From assembly GCA_023485295.1 (NCBI GenBank), contig JAMCZQ010000002.1:1-64000 (forward strand): DNA of 64,000 nucleotides. Direction: 5' to 3'. Under the pieces are notes generated by a model. The model did not search any database and was not told the origin of the DNA. It saw nothing but the letters and a program-made list of their open reading frames with translations. A program made the position numbers and the translations under genes. Of this stretch, positions 8,281 through 15,114 are shown one piece after another; the stretch's first letter is position 1; each line of letters starts with the position of its first letter. The DNA comes from Candidatus Marsarchaeota archaeon. Lineage in GTDB: Archaea > Micrarchaeota > Micrarchaeia > Micrarchaeales > Micrarchaeaceae.

Positions 8281-8736
8281 GTGCTAGGTCAAATGGACAA
8301 CGTATCTGCAAGCTCTAAGCTGGCAAGGTCGTATATGGCCATAGCCTTTGCGTATCTGCTCATAGGCACTCTCATACTGGCGCTTGACCTTACCGGCCTT
8401 ATATCAGTAAAGCATGACCCTATATTCGTGCTTGAGCTTTATGGCTTCGTCACGATGATGATATTCGGGCTTTCGTACATTTTCGCTCCGGGGCTCTCGC
8501 ATGCAACTTTTGCGAATTACAAGTCAGTTGCGGTTGAACTTGCAGCTATGAATGTAGGCATAATAATCCTGTTCTTATCGATGGTCGGGCTCTTCGGGAG
8601 TGCAGCAATGGTCCTACTGCCGTTGGGCCTGGCATTGCTCCTGCTTGCAATAGCCATACACGTGGCAAACATCTGGCACATAATGGCTCTTGGAAAGACA
8701 ATAAAGCCAGTCGTGCAGCAGCAGCCAAAAGCGTAA
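8281..8736 (+). CDS. Small 4-TM membrane protein, possibly heme-oxidase-like
   Basis: 151 residues with four predicted membrane helices (about 18-40, 50-72, 85-107, 110-133) and a short cytoplasmic tail ending VVQQQPKA. The segment LELYGFVTMMIFGLSYIFAP resembles helices in small NnrS-like or cytochrome-oxidase-subunit-I-like 4-TM proteins, but with only H46 and H74 near membrane ends a heme role is not proven. Starts: GTG 8281 or ATG 8293 (MDNVSAS); the ATG looks better. The hemerythrin gene follows, suggesting shared oxygen or NO chemistry. Confidence 0.6.
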   Translation: MLGQMDNVSASSKLARSYMAIAFAYLLIGTLILALDLTGLISVKHDPIFVLELYGFVTMMIFGLSYIFAPGLSHATFANYKSVAVELAAMNVGIIILFLSMVGLFGSAAMVLLPLGLALLLLAIAIHVANIWHIMALGKTIKPVVQQQPKA

Positions 8737-8752
8737 AACCTTGGTGCATAGA

Positions 8753-9187
8753 ATGGGAAAAGTATACGAGTTCATGTCTGGCGAGCATCACGAAGAGTAT
8801 GAACTTCTCGAGCAGTTCAAGCTTTCAGGATCTTCAGAATACTTCGAAAAGTTTGTGTCAGGGATATCCAGGCATATGGAGTTCGAAGAAAAAATATTAT
8901 TTCAAATAGTGGAGTCCCATACTGGCGAAACCGTAAATCCGCTGCTTGAGGAGATATCGCTGCAGCATTCCAGGATAAGGTCCCTGATGCAGGAAATAAG
9001 CCAGATGATTAAGAATCCAGGATCCGGGGAAAATTTCGATGCACCTGTTTCAGAGCTCGAGCAGCTACTCAATTCTCACGATTCCATGGAGGAATCGGAC
9101 TTCTATCCTTGGATTGACGAGTACGCCGATCCGGAAGAGGTAAAGAATGCATTCGAAAAGCTTAATGCCATAAAACCAAACATTTAA
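8753..9187 (+). CDS. Hemerythrin (HHE) domain protein
   Basis: 144 residues from the ATG at 8753; TTG 8741 and GTG 8744 are upstream alternatives. It is a four-helix protein with spaced iron-ligand candidates: H-H-E-E-Y-E near residue 12, R-H-M-E-F-E-E near 42, Q-H-S-R near 70 and S-H-D-S-M-E-E-S-D-F-Y-P-W near 108. This is the HHE cation-binding pattern of a di-iron site that binds oxygen or NO, or that stores or senses iron. It lies 16 bp after the 4-TM protein and 37 bp before the Met/Cys-rich gene, though a TATA-like box suggests the next genes have their own promoter. Confidence 0.82.
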   Translation: MGKVYEFMSGEHHEEYELLEQFKLSGSSEYFEKFVSGISRHMEFEEKILFQIVESHTGETVNPLLEEISLQHSRIRSLMQEISQMIKNPGSGENFDAPVSELEQLLNSHDSMEESDFYPWIDEYADPEEVKNAFEKLNAIKPNI

Positions 9188-9194
9188 ATATTTA
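9185..9194 (+). promoter_or_regulatory. TATA box of the Met/Cys-rich protein-padR operon
   Basis: TAAATATTTA, a perfect 10-bp palindrome, begins at the end of the hemerythrin gene (TAA stop at 9185-9187) and sits about 35 bases before the ATG at 9225, predicting transcription from about 9217, inside the operator palindrome. Confidence 0.55.
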
Positions 9195-9202
9195 TATGAC
9201 TA

Positions 9203-9224
9203 ATTATATCAGTAGTGATATAAT
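9203..9224 (+). promoter_or_regulatory. Perfect 9-bp inverted repeat, likely PadR operator
   Basis: ATTATATCA, then GTAG, then TGATATAAT: nine of nine arm positions pair. The repeat ends one base before the ATG at 9225 and overlaps the predicted transcription start. Binding by the downstream PadR dimer would block transcription, so autoregulation is the natural reading. Confidence 0.65.
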
Positions 9225-9524
9225 ATGAGATATGAAATGAACGACGAAGACGGTCGAGGATCTGGAAGCGGCTGCGGGTGCGGCTGCAGAAACGGCGAAG
9301 GAGGCATGCGCGGAAGGATGCACGGCTCTATGGGTATGCATATGCGCGGCATGGGCAATTGGATGATGGACGGAATTGATGATATGGGCCCGCTGCACAA
9401 GGAAAGGCTCATAGAAAAGCTTAAGCTCTACAAGGAGGATCTGGAGGCGCAGGCAAAGTTCATAGCAAGGCGCATCGACGAGATACAGAAGGGCTCAAGC
9501 GAATCCGAAGAAAAGGAGGAATGA
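9225..9524 (+). CDS. Gly/Met/Cys-rich small protein with C-terminal coiled coil
   Basis: 99 residues. Residues 11-22 contain GSGSGCGCGCRN; residues 27-55 are Gly/Met/His-rich (GGMRGRMHGSMGMHMRGMGN), which would suit soft-metal or copper binding; residues 58-88 form a charged helix (KERLIEKLKLYKEDLEAQAK) typical of a coiled coil. The layout recalls DUF5320-type small proteins, often found beside redox or metal genes. It shares an operon with padR, the two being separated by one base, with GGAGGA at 9515-9520 serving padR. Function unknown; metal sensing or sequestration is an inference. Confidence 0.65.
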   Translation: MRYEMNDEDGRGSGSGCGCGCRNGEGGMRGRMHGSMGMHMRGMGNWMMDGIDDMGPLHKERLIEKLKLYKEDLEAQAKFIARRIDEIQKGSSESEEKEE

Positions 9525-9525
9525 A

Positions 9526-9891
9526 ATGCCAAGAGGCTATTGCAACTGCGGCCCTTTCAGGGTAGACATAGTGCCGAAGGGACTGCTCAAGCCCCTGGTC
9601 CTTAAATTGCTCTCTGAAAGGCCAATGCATGGCTTTGAGCTTATGGAGCAGATATTCGAGAAGACCAACGGCATGTGGAGGCCTGGCCCTGCTGCAATAT
9701 ATCCTACGCTTGAGTGGCTCGAGGCAAACGGCTACATAAAATCCGATGAAACAGAAAGGAAGCCTGAAAAGACGAGAAGGCAGTACTCAATAACCAAGAA
9801 AGGCACCGAAGCCCTGGAAGACTACGAGAAATCGGCAAAGGAAATCAAAAAAAGGATGCAGGAGTTCAGCACAGTATATGGCAGGATATAA
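9526..9891 (+). CDS. PadR-family transcriptional regulator
   Basis: 121 residues. The winged-helix domain is complete: GLLKPLVLKLLSERPMHGFE, then WRPGPAAIYPTLEWLEANGY (recognition helix) and the wing KTRRQYSITKKGTE, then a short dimerisation helix. The N-terminus has an unusual CNCGP motif (residues 6-10) that could bind metal or react with oxidants. GGAGGA lies five bases before the ATG. PadR proteins usually repress genes for efflux or stress response; the palindrome at 9203-9224 is the likely target. Confidence 0.88.
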   Translation: MPRGYCNCGPFRVDIVPKGLLKPLVLKLLSERPMHGFELMEQIFEKTNGMWRPGPAAIYPTLEWLEANGYIKSDETERKPEKTRRQYSITKKGTEALEDYEKSAKEIKKRMQEFSTVYGRI

Positions 9892-10074
9892 GGGCTGCAG
9901 GCAGGTTATCCGAGCTCTTTAACGCGATTGCAGCATTGCATTCTTCGCTTCTGTTCCTGATGTTGTATTAGTGCGGCAACCCAAAGCATTGCCACGACAA
10001 GTCATGTGCTCAAACTTATGATTTGCTATTGAATAACCATGCTGGGCGCACGCAGGCCTTAGCAACGAAAGCTT

Positions 10075-10167
10075 TAAATATTTATCATTACTAAAAACAC
10101 TACGCTGTATTGCTTATTCTGTAACAACCCTATTCTCATCCACCCGGGGCGTATGGAAACATACGCC
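10075..10167 (+). other. Palindromic TATA-like box followed by a perfect GAAA-loop hairpin
   Basis: In the 276-base gap between padR and trmI lie TAAATATTTA at 10075-10084 and, 63 bases on, the hairpin GGCGTATG-GAAA-CATACGCC (10148-10167, eight perfect pairs, GNRA tetraloop on the plus strand). The hairpin abuts the stop codon of the facing trmI gene. No reading frame explains it. It could be a short non-coding RNA or the 3' structure of the trmI transcript. The rest of the gap (9892-10074) shows nothing recognisable. Confidence 0.4.
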
Positions 10168-10767
10168 TCATTGTAAAACACTTAGCCTTGGCTTTGCCCT
10201 GTTTTTTGCAAAAACCAAATACGCAGTATGCCAAATGCCCTTGGTGGAAGGCCTTATGCCCTCCTGCCTTACCAGGATATCCCTGAGCATGCATTCATAC
10301 GTGCGTATGTCGTAGAAGCCGCCCTTTTCAAGCCTTTTTATAAAACGTGCGACCTGCTCTACGTGCGGCAGGTAGCCAACGACCATGCCGCCGTCCTTCA
10401 AGCTTTTTTTGCATTTCCCCAAAGCCTTTTCTGCGCTCGGCATGTCAAGCGTTATAAGGTCGGCATCCCTCTCTTTGATCCCCTTCGTTATGTCGGCATT
10501 CCTGAATTCGAGATTGTCGACCTTTGCCATTGCTTTGTTCTTTTCAGCGATCCTGATGAAGTCCTCCCTTACGTCATAGCTCACAACACGTTTGCATACC
10601 ATGGCCAGAGCCACGGCAAGCCATCCGCTTCCGGTGCCTGCATCAATGCAAAAGCTTTGCTTGTTTACGCCAGAATATGCTATTATTATCCCTATGTCCT
10701 TTGGAAGTATCACCTGAGGCCCGCGCTTGAAGCGCTTATAAGGTTCCGGCAAGTCTATGTGCATCAT
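10168..10767 (-). CDS. trmI: tRNA (adenine-N1)-methyltransferase, TrmI type
   Basis: 199 residues from the ATG at 10767, which starts one base after the topA stop; a longer open frame reaching into topA is low-complexity and not used. The N-terminal part has KRFKRGPQVILPKDIG, typical of TrmI. The SAM-binding motif IDAGTGSG is at residues 41-48, with the acidic residue of motif II in VVSYDVRED and the catalytic-region motif LITLDMPSAE. Archaeal TrmI methylates A57 and A58 of the T-loop of tRNA. At ~200 residues it lacks most of the N-terminal barrel found in ~250-residue homologues. It is translationally coupled to topA. Confidence 0.82.
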   Translation of the reverse strand: MMHIDLPEPYKRFKRGPQVILPKDIGIIIAYSGVNKQSFCIDAGTGSGWLAVALAMVCKRVVSYDVREDFIRIAEKNKAMAKVDNLEFRNADITKGIKERDADLITLDMPSAEKALGKCKKSLKDGGMVVGYLPHVEQVARFIKRLEKGGFYDIRTYECMLRDILVRQEGIRPSTKGIWHTAYLVFAKNRAKPRLSVLQ

Positions 10768-10768
10768 A

Positions 10769-12979
10769 TCAACCGTTTTTCTTTGATTTCGACCTTGTTT
10801 TTTTGGCCTTGGCCTTGCCCTTTGGCCTGCGCTTTGGCCTTGCTGTTTTCTTCTTCGGCGCGGGCCCAGCCATGCTGTCGGCAGTGGCTGCTGCATTTGA
10901 GCTTTCGCTTTGCTGCTGCGGCTTGGCCGCTGCATCCTCCTTTTTCCTGAACTGCACAAGCCTGTGCGTGCAGTTCGGGTCAAGATCCATCTCAAAAGGC
11001 CTCATGCCTTTCCTTATGACTTTTACTATGGGCGTTTTGCAATACTCGCATACCCTGCCTGTAGGCACTATCTTCGCCTTTTGCACAAGCGGATAGGTGT
11101 TGGTGCACTTTGGATAGTTTGAGCATGCAACAAACTGCTTCCCTGCGCGCGAATGCCTTATTATGAGATTGCCTCCGCACTTCGGGCATATTCCAAGCAC
11201 GCTGCTTTCCATAAGCCCTGCCTTCATCGATTCTGATATCTGCAGCCTGTTCTTGTCGAACATGGCCAAAGCCTCGAGCAGCATCTTCTTGCCGCGCGCC
11301 AGCACTTCGTCCTCCTTTTTCGCGCCTTTTGCAATGCCATCCATGTCTTCCTCAAGCTCCCTTGTTGTGCTCTCCTCCATTATCATAGGGCAGTTTTTTT
11401 GCAGGGAGTCGAAAACGCTCATGCCGAAAGCCGTCACTGATATGCTTGAGCCCTCTATATAGCCGCGCTTGAAAAGCGTATCCACAATGCTCGCCCTTGT
11501 AGCCTTTGTGCCGAGCTCCCTCTTTTCGAGCTCAGCAATCAGGCTTGCCTTTGTATATCTCTTTGGCGGCTTAGTCTCAAGGTCTTCGATGCTTGGGTTT
11601 TCCGCAGGGTAAGTGTTCCCTGCTATAAACTCCTTCATCTCGCGTTCCTCGATCCTTGCATACTTGTATGTATCCAGCCAGCCGTTGCTAAGCACTTTGG
11701 CGCCGCTTGCGGAATAATGCTCTGAGCCAATGGCGGCTTTGGCATTTATCCTTGCAACCACGGCCGGCTCGTCGAAGCATGCAAGAAACCTCCTGGCTAT
11801 AAGGTCATAAAGCATGCTCTCCTGTTTCGTAAGGCCCTTAGGCGCGCTTCCGGTAGGGAATATTGCAGGATGCGCTTCATCTGTCTTTTTGCCTTCTATT
11901 GGCTTGAACCTGCCCTGCTGCACAAGCCTTTTCGCTATAGCTTCGTAATCCGGATTTTCGCCCAGGGCTTTTATTATATTAGGAAGCCCAAGCGAAAACG
12001 GCAGCTTCTGGGAAGATGTCCTGGGATAGGATATATAGGAATGCTCATACAGGCTTTGCGCGATTGCCAATGTCGCAGAAGGGTCGAACCTGAATACGCG
12101 GCTTGCTTCCAGCTGCAGCGAAGTCAGGTCAAATGGAGGGTACGGCCAGCGTTTTTCCTCGCTTTTTTTCACTTCTTCAAAAACAGCATTTCTTATATTT
12201 GCTTCTGTCTCATGCAGCGCTGCGATTGCTGTATTTTTGTCAAAAATGTCGCCTCTTGTGTTCTGGAACTGGGTGCCGTTTATGTATACAAAAACGCGCC
12301 AGAACGGCCTTGGCGTAAATGCAGCGATTTCCTTTTCCCTCTTTGCGAGCAGCGCGAGTGTCGGGCCCTGCACCCTGCCTATGCTCAAAGGCTTGCTGCT
12401 GCCTATGCTGCCCAGGGCGTATGTCAAAGCGCGGCTTAGGTTTATGCCCCATATCCAATCCAGCATGTGCCTTGTCTCGCCAGCATAGAAATTGTTCAAA
12501 TCAAGGTCGGAAAGGTTCCTGAAGGCTTCGCTTAGGTCCTTAGTCGTAGTGGTAGAAAACTTCATGCGTTTAGCATGCACGCTCAATTTTTCTACCGGCT
12601 CGTCCATCACGGCTTTTATTACGTTTGTGCCTATCACAGTGCCTTCTATGTCGTAGTCGCAAGCATTTATGAATTCGCTGCACTGCCTGGCTATGTCCTT
12701 TATGGCGTCAAGATACTGCTTTGTGAAGGCAGAGCTCTTGCTGGCTTCGTACGAAGGCGCCCATTCTACATCAAGGATAGGGTAGCCCCTTGAGGTGCCT
12801 ACCTGCTTTATCGTAAACAGGTGGCCGACTGCAGGAGCTACGAACAGCGACCCGCTTTCTGATTCTATCTGGAAATAGCTGGTCTTTCCATGCACAATCC
12901 TTTTCTGCGAGCCGTTCCCGAGCGCAATGGCTATGCGCAGTGCTACACTGGGCTTTTCGGCTATTATCAAAGTATTCAA
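10769..12979 (-). CDS. topA: Type IA DNA topoisomerase
   Basis: 736 residues. The TOPRIM domain starts with LIIAEKPSVA and has ACDYDIEG at residues 107-113. The catalytic Tyr is Y318 in ISYPRTSS. The C-terminal region has a four-cysteine zinc finger (CPKCGG ... CSNYPKC) and a second CEYCKTP ... NCTHR element, then a Lys/Arg-rich tail (KKKTARPKRRPKGKAKAKK). It relaxes negatively supercoiled DNA or decatenates; no helicase domain is fused, so it is not reverse gyrase. The start is TTG at 12979 with a strong GGAGGT site seven bases before it. It follows a small membrane-protein gene by five bases and is followed by trmI. Confidence 0.92.
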   Translation of the reverse strand: MNTLIIAEKPSVALRIAIALGNGSQKRIVHGKTSYFQIESESGSLFVAPAVGHLFTIKQVGTSRGYPILDVEWAPSYEASKSSAFTKQYLDAIKDIARQCSEFINACDYDIEGTVIGTNVIKAVMDEPVEKLSVHAKRMKFSTTTTKDLSEAFRNLSDLDLNNFYAGETRHMLDWIWGINLSRALTYALGSIGSSKPLSIGRVQGPTLALLAKREKEIAAFTPRPFWRVFVYINGTQFQNTRGDIFDKNTAIAALHETEANIRNAVFEEVKKSEEKRWPYPPFDLTSLQLEASRVFRFDPSATLAIAQSLYEHSYISYPRTSSQKLPFSLGLPNIIKALGENPDYEAIAKRLVQQGRFKPIEGKKTDEAHPAIFPTGSAPKGLTKQESMLYDLIARRFLACFDEPAVVARINAKAAIGSEHYSASGAKVLSNGWLDTYKYARIEEREMKEFIAGNTYPAENPSIEDLETKPPKRYTKASLIAELEKRELGTKATRASIVDTLFKRGYIEGSSISVTAFGMSVFDSLQKNCPMIMEESTTRELEEDMDGIAKGAKKEDEVLARGKKMLLEALAMFDKNRLQISESMKAGLMESSVLGICPKCGGNLIIRHSRAGKQFVACSNYPKCTNTYPLVQKAKIVPTGRVCEYCKTPIVKVIRKGMRPFEMDLDPNCTHRLVQFRKKEDAAAKPQQQSESSNAAATADSMAGPAPKKKTARPKRRPKGKAKAKKTRSKSKKNG

Positions 12980-12984
12980 AAAAT

Positions 12985-13254
12985 TTACCTCCTGGTGCTG
13001 CTTTTCCTTGCATGCTTCTTAGCATGTGCTTTGCCGTGCTCCTTTGTAGGGCCGGCTTTCCGGGGCTTTTCCGCTGCAGCCTGGCTATTCCCTGCCTTGG
13101 AGACAAGCCACGCCTCTACAAAGCCCATTACGATTGCAATGCCTGCCATTGTATAAAAATAACTGCCGGAACCATAAAGTATAAATACAGTTATTGCAGC
13201 AATTATCAGTATAACCGTTATAACTGATACTACAACTTCTACAATATTATCCAT
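12985..13254 (-). CDS. Small membrane protein with Lys/His-rich tail
   Basis: 89 residues from the ATG at 13254, which is preceded by GGAGAT with a four-base gap. Two membrane helices (about 3-29 and 34-52) are followed by a cytoplasmic tail rich in Lys, His, Ala and Arg (KEHGKAHAKKHARKSSTRR). Not recognised. It ends five bases before the topA start and contains the topA ribosome site, so the two are probably co-translated. A longer upstream open frame overlaps the divergent transporter gene and has no ribosome site. Confidence 0.6.
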   Translation of the reverse strand: MDNIVEVVVSVITVILIIAAITVFILYGSGSYFYTMAGIAIVMGFVEAWLVSKAGNSQAAAEKPRKAGPTKEHGKAHAKKHARKSSTRR

Positions 13255-13273
13255 CTGATCTCCTGATGAGCTA

Positions 13274-13642
13274 ATGACCTTTACAATATACCTGGTTATA
13301 TTTATAACACTTTTTGCTGCCGCTGTGGCATCGTCAGCCCAAATATTATTCAAGTCGCAGCTGTCCAAGCATAAGCCTGGGATTTTAGGCATAGTAAAAA
13401 TGATATTCACAAACAAACTGATAATAGCTGGCCTGATGGGCTACCTTGGCAGCCTTGTAGTCTACCTATATGCCCTATCCAAAGCCCCTCTGTCGGTGGT
13501 TTACCCTATTTTTGCGAGCAGCTTCATATTCGTAACGCTGCTTTCGGCAAAATTCCTCCATGAAGGCCTGGACTACAAGCGAGCCATTGGCATATTTGCA
13601 ATATTTGCAGGCATAGTCATAATAGCCATATCATACGCGTGA
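13274..13642 (+). CDS. DMT-superfamily 4-TM protein, first of a pair
   Basis: 122 residues, four predicted membrane helices, resembling EamA/SMR half-transporters: an initial helix with SSAQILFKSQLSKHK, then the signature APLSVVYPIFASSFIFVTLL and a last helix AIGIFAIFAGIVIIAI. Such 4-TM proteins work as dimers; the next gene encodes a matching half, so a heterodimer like the ArnE/ArnF or paired SMR type is likely. The substrate is unknown; lipid-linked sugars, drugs and guanidinium-type cations are all handled by this superfamily. Confidence 0.75.
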   Translation: MTFTIYLVIFITLFAAAVASSAQILFKSQLSKHKPGILGIVKMIFTNKLIIAGLMGYLGSLVVYLYALSKAPLSVVYPIFASSFIFVTLLSAKFLHEGLDYKRAIGIFAIFAGIVIIAISYA

Positions 13643-13974
13643 TGCACATGCAGAGGCGCAAGCTGGAAAACATCTCAATGCTGCTCGGGTCTACGCTGCT
13701 TGGAGCAATAGGGCAGGTGCTATTCAAATACGCGCTGGCCGTCAATATGCTGCTTATAATAGGCGTCGGCATCCTGGCGTATTTTTTCTCAACTATAATA
13801 TACTTCTACGTGCTTACGCGCGCAAACCTCAGCTGGGCGTATAGCATAGGCGGCTTAAGCTATATATTTGCTGTGCTGCTTGCTGCCACGGTCCTGGGCG
13901 AGACTGTCACGCCACTGCGCTGGCTCGGCGTGCTGATAATAAGCGCAGGCGTTGTGCTTGTTGGGGCAAGCTGA
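13642..13974 (+). CDS. DMT-superfamily 4-TM protein, second of a pair
   Basis: 110 residues from the ATG at 13642, which shares a base with the preceding TGA; GTG 13639 and ATG 13648 are alternatives. Four membrane helices are visible, with GSTLLGAIGQVLFKYAL in helix 1, ANLSWAYSIGGLSYIFAVLL in helix 3 and LGETVTPLRWLGVLIISAG in helix 4. The stop/start overlap indicates translational coupling and one-to-one production with the first half. Confidence 0.75.
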   Translation: MHMQRRKLENISMLLGSTLLGAIGQVLFKYALAVNMLLIIGVGILAYFFSTIIYFYVLTRANLSWAYSIGGLSYIFAVLLAATVLGETVTPLRWLGVLIISAGVVLVGAS

Positions 13975-13999
13975 GCCTGCACGATGCGCCATCCAAAAA

Positions 14000-14569
14000 T
14001 CAGCTGTTTACTTCAAATTTCTTGATTTCTACCCTGCTTATGGGCACTATTTTAGAAAGTTTTGTCGCAAGCTCCTGCTGCAGCTTGCCTTCTACAATGC
14101 TAGATACCGCTTCCTGGAAGCTTTTCCCAGAAATATAATCGTTTACGTACATTATGGCTTCCTTCCTTATGCCTACTAGCTTCGTGTGCGCCGACCTACC
14201 CCTTGTCACGACTAGCAGCTTTGTTGTTACGCTCCTTTCATCCTTTGTCCTGGAATTGAAAACGCAGTCCGCAATGCTTTTGTACCTCCTCACCAGCGAC
14301 CTTATGTAGCTGTATAGAAGCTCCAAGCGCAGTATCTGCGTGTGTGCGGCCTCGCCGTTCACGTCAGTAACCTTCAAAACGACTTCAGTATAGGCGTGGG
14401 ACGGGTTGTTCGTAAGCGAAGAAAGCGCAATCTTAAGATTCCTGCCAAGCGCAGCCTTGTCGCTGTTTGCAGGCATTTCTGCTATCTGCACCTCGTTGAA
14501 CTCCTTTGGTGCATAAACTATGAACCATTTCTTAAGTTTCCATTTATCGGTAGTTTTTTGCAAAGCCAT
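14000..14569 (-). CDS. rps3ae: 30S ribosomal protein S3Ae (S1e)
   Basis: 189 residues with the family's features: N-terminal KWKLKKWFIVYAPKEFNEV, central GRNLKIALSSLT and a C-terminal helix KIVPISRVEIKKFEV. It is a structural small-subunit protein specific to archaea and eukaryotes. It begins nine bases after the S15 stop, so the two form an operon. In many archaea a RecJ-like gene sits between or beside them; here the RecJ-like gene is at 44174-45565. Confidence 0.9.
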   Translation of the reverse strand: MALQKTTDKWKLKKWFIVYAPKEFNEVQIAEMPANSDKAALGRNLKIALSSLTNNPSHAYTEVVLKVTDVNGEAAHTQILRLELLYSYIRSLVRRYKSIADCVFNSRTKDERSVTTKLLVVTRGRSAHTKLVGIRKEAIMYVNDYISGKSFQEAVSSIVEGKLQQELATKLSKIVPISRVEIKKFEVNS

Positions 14570-14578
14570 TTCAATACC

Positions 14579-15046
14579 TCAGTGCCCCTTCACCAGCAGC
14601 TCGGCCTGCTTCGGATTGTATCTCCACCCATCCGGCAGCTTGCCGCTTTTTATGTAATACTTTGTAAGCCTCCATATCTTTGCCTCTATCCTGCCAAGCC
14701 TTACGGTGTTGCTTACATCCTGCTTGTTCTTCTCAAGGTGCTTGCGCAGCTTCACTGCCTTTTTCATAAGCGCAAGCATATCATAAGGCACGCTTTCCTG
14801 TATGCCGTTTTCCTTAAGGACAGCCTCAAGTTTCTTTCCAAGCATATGGTTTATATAAGGCACACTGTGGTCCTTTTTAAGCTTCTCCCCTATCAAAGCC
14901 GGAGGCAGCCCCTGCTTTGCATATTCAACAGCATATTTGACTATCTTATCCTTGTCGTTTTCCGCCCCTTCTATAATGCTGCCGCTCCCAAGAATGGGCT
15001 TTCTTGACTTCGACTTTCCGTGCCTTTTAGTATGCAATCTTGCCAT
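14579..15046 (-). CDS. rpsO: 30S ribosomal protein S15
   Basis: 155 residues from the ATG at 15046, giving MARLHTKRHGKSKS, the standard archaeal/eukaryotic S15 N-terminus; a TTG/ATG three codons upstream adds MFA. The C-terminal half has the S15 core, NTVRLGRIEAKIWRLTKYY, which binds 16S rRNA. It is first in an operon with rps3ae. Confidence 0.9.
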   Translation of the reverse strand: MARLHTKRHGKSKSRKPILGSGSIIEGAENDKDKIVKYAVEYAKQGLPPALIGEKLKKDHSVPYINHMLGKKLEAVLKENGIQESVPYDMLALMKKAVKLRKHLEKNKQDVSNTVRLGRIEAKIWRLTKYYIKSGKLPDGWRYNPKQAELLVKGH

Positions 15047-15114
15047 CGCAAACACTTAGATTACTTTACATTCTTGCCTATCAACGCTATGCACTACAAT
15101 TTATGAAGAAAAGT

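Noticed and set aside
7896-8281. Single-repeat TBP as a pseudogene or truncated gene
   Set aside because: All contact residues are conserved, the stop is clean, codon use is normal and the following bases encode nothing resembling a second repeat in any frame.
10148-10167. Hairpin as a CRISPR repeat or classic terminator
   Set aside because: The unit occurs once with no spacer array or cas genes, and neither strand has a T run after it.
10228-10950. 240-codon plus-strand open frame opposite trmI and the end of topA
   Set aside because: No domain; both genes on the minus strand are well supported.
10768-10995. 76-residue N-terminal extension of TrmI
   Set aside because: It overlaps the topA C-terminus in another frame and is Arg/Gln low-complexity; conserved TrmI sequence begins at the ATG at 10767.
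14342-15007. 221-codon plus-strand open frame opposite S3Ae and S15
   Set aside because: Antisense shadow of two clear ribosomal protein genes.
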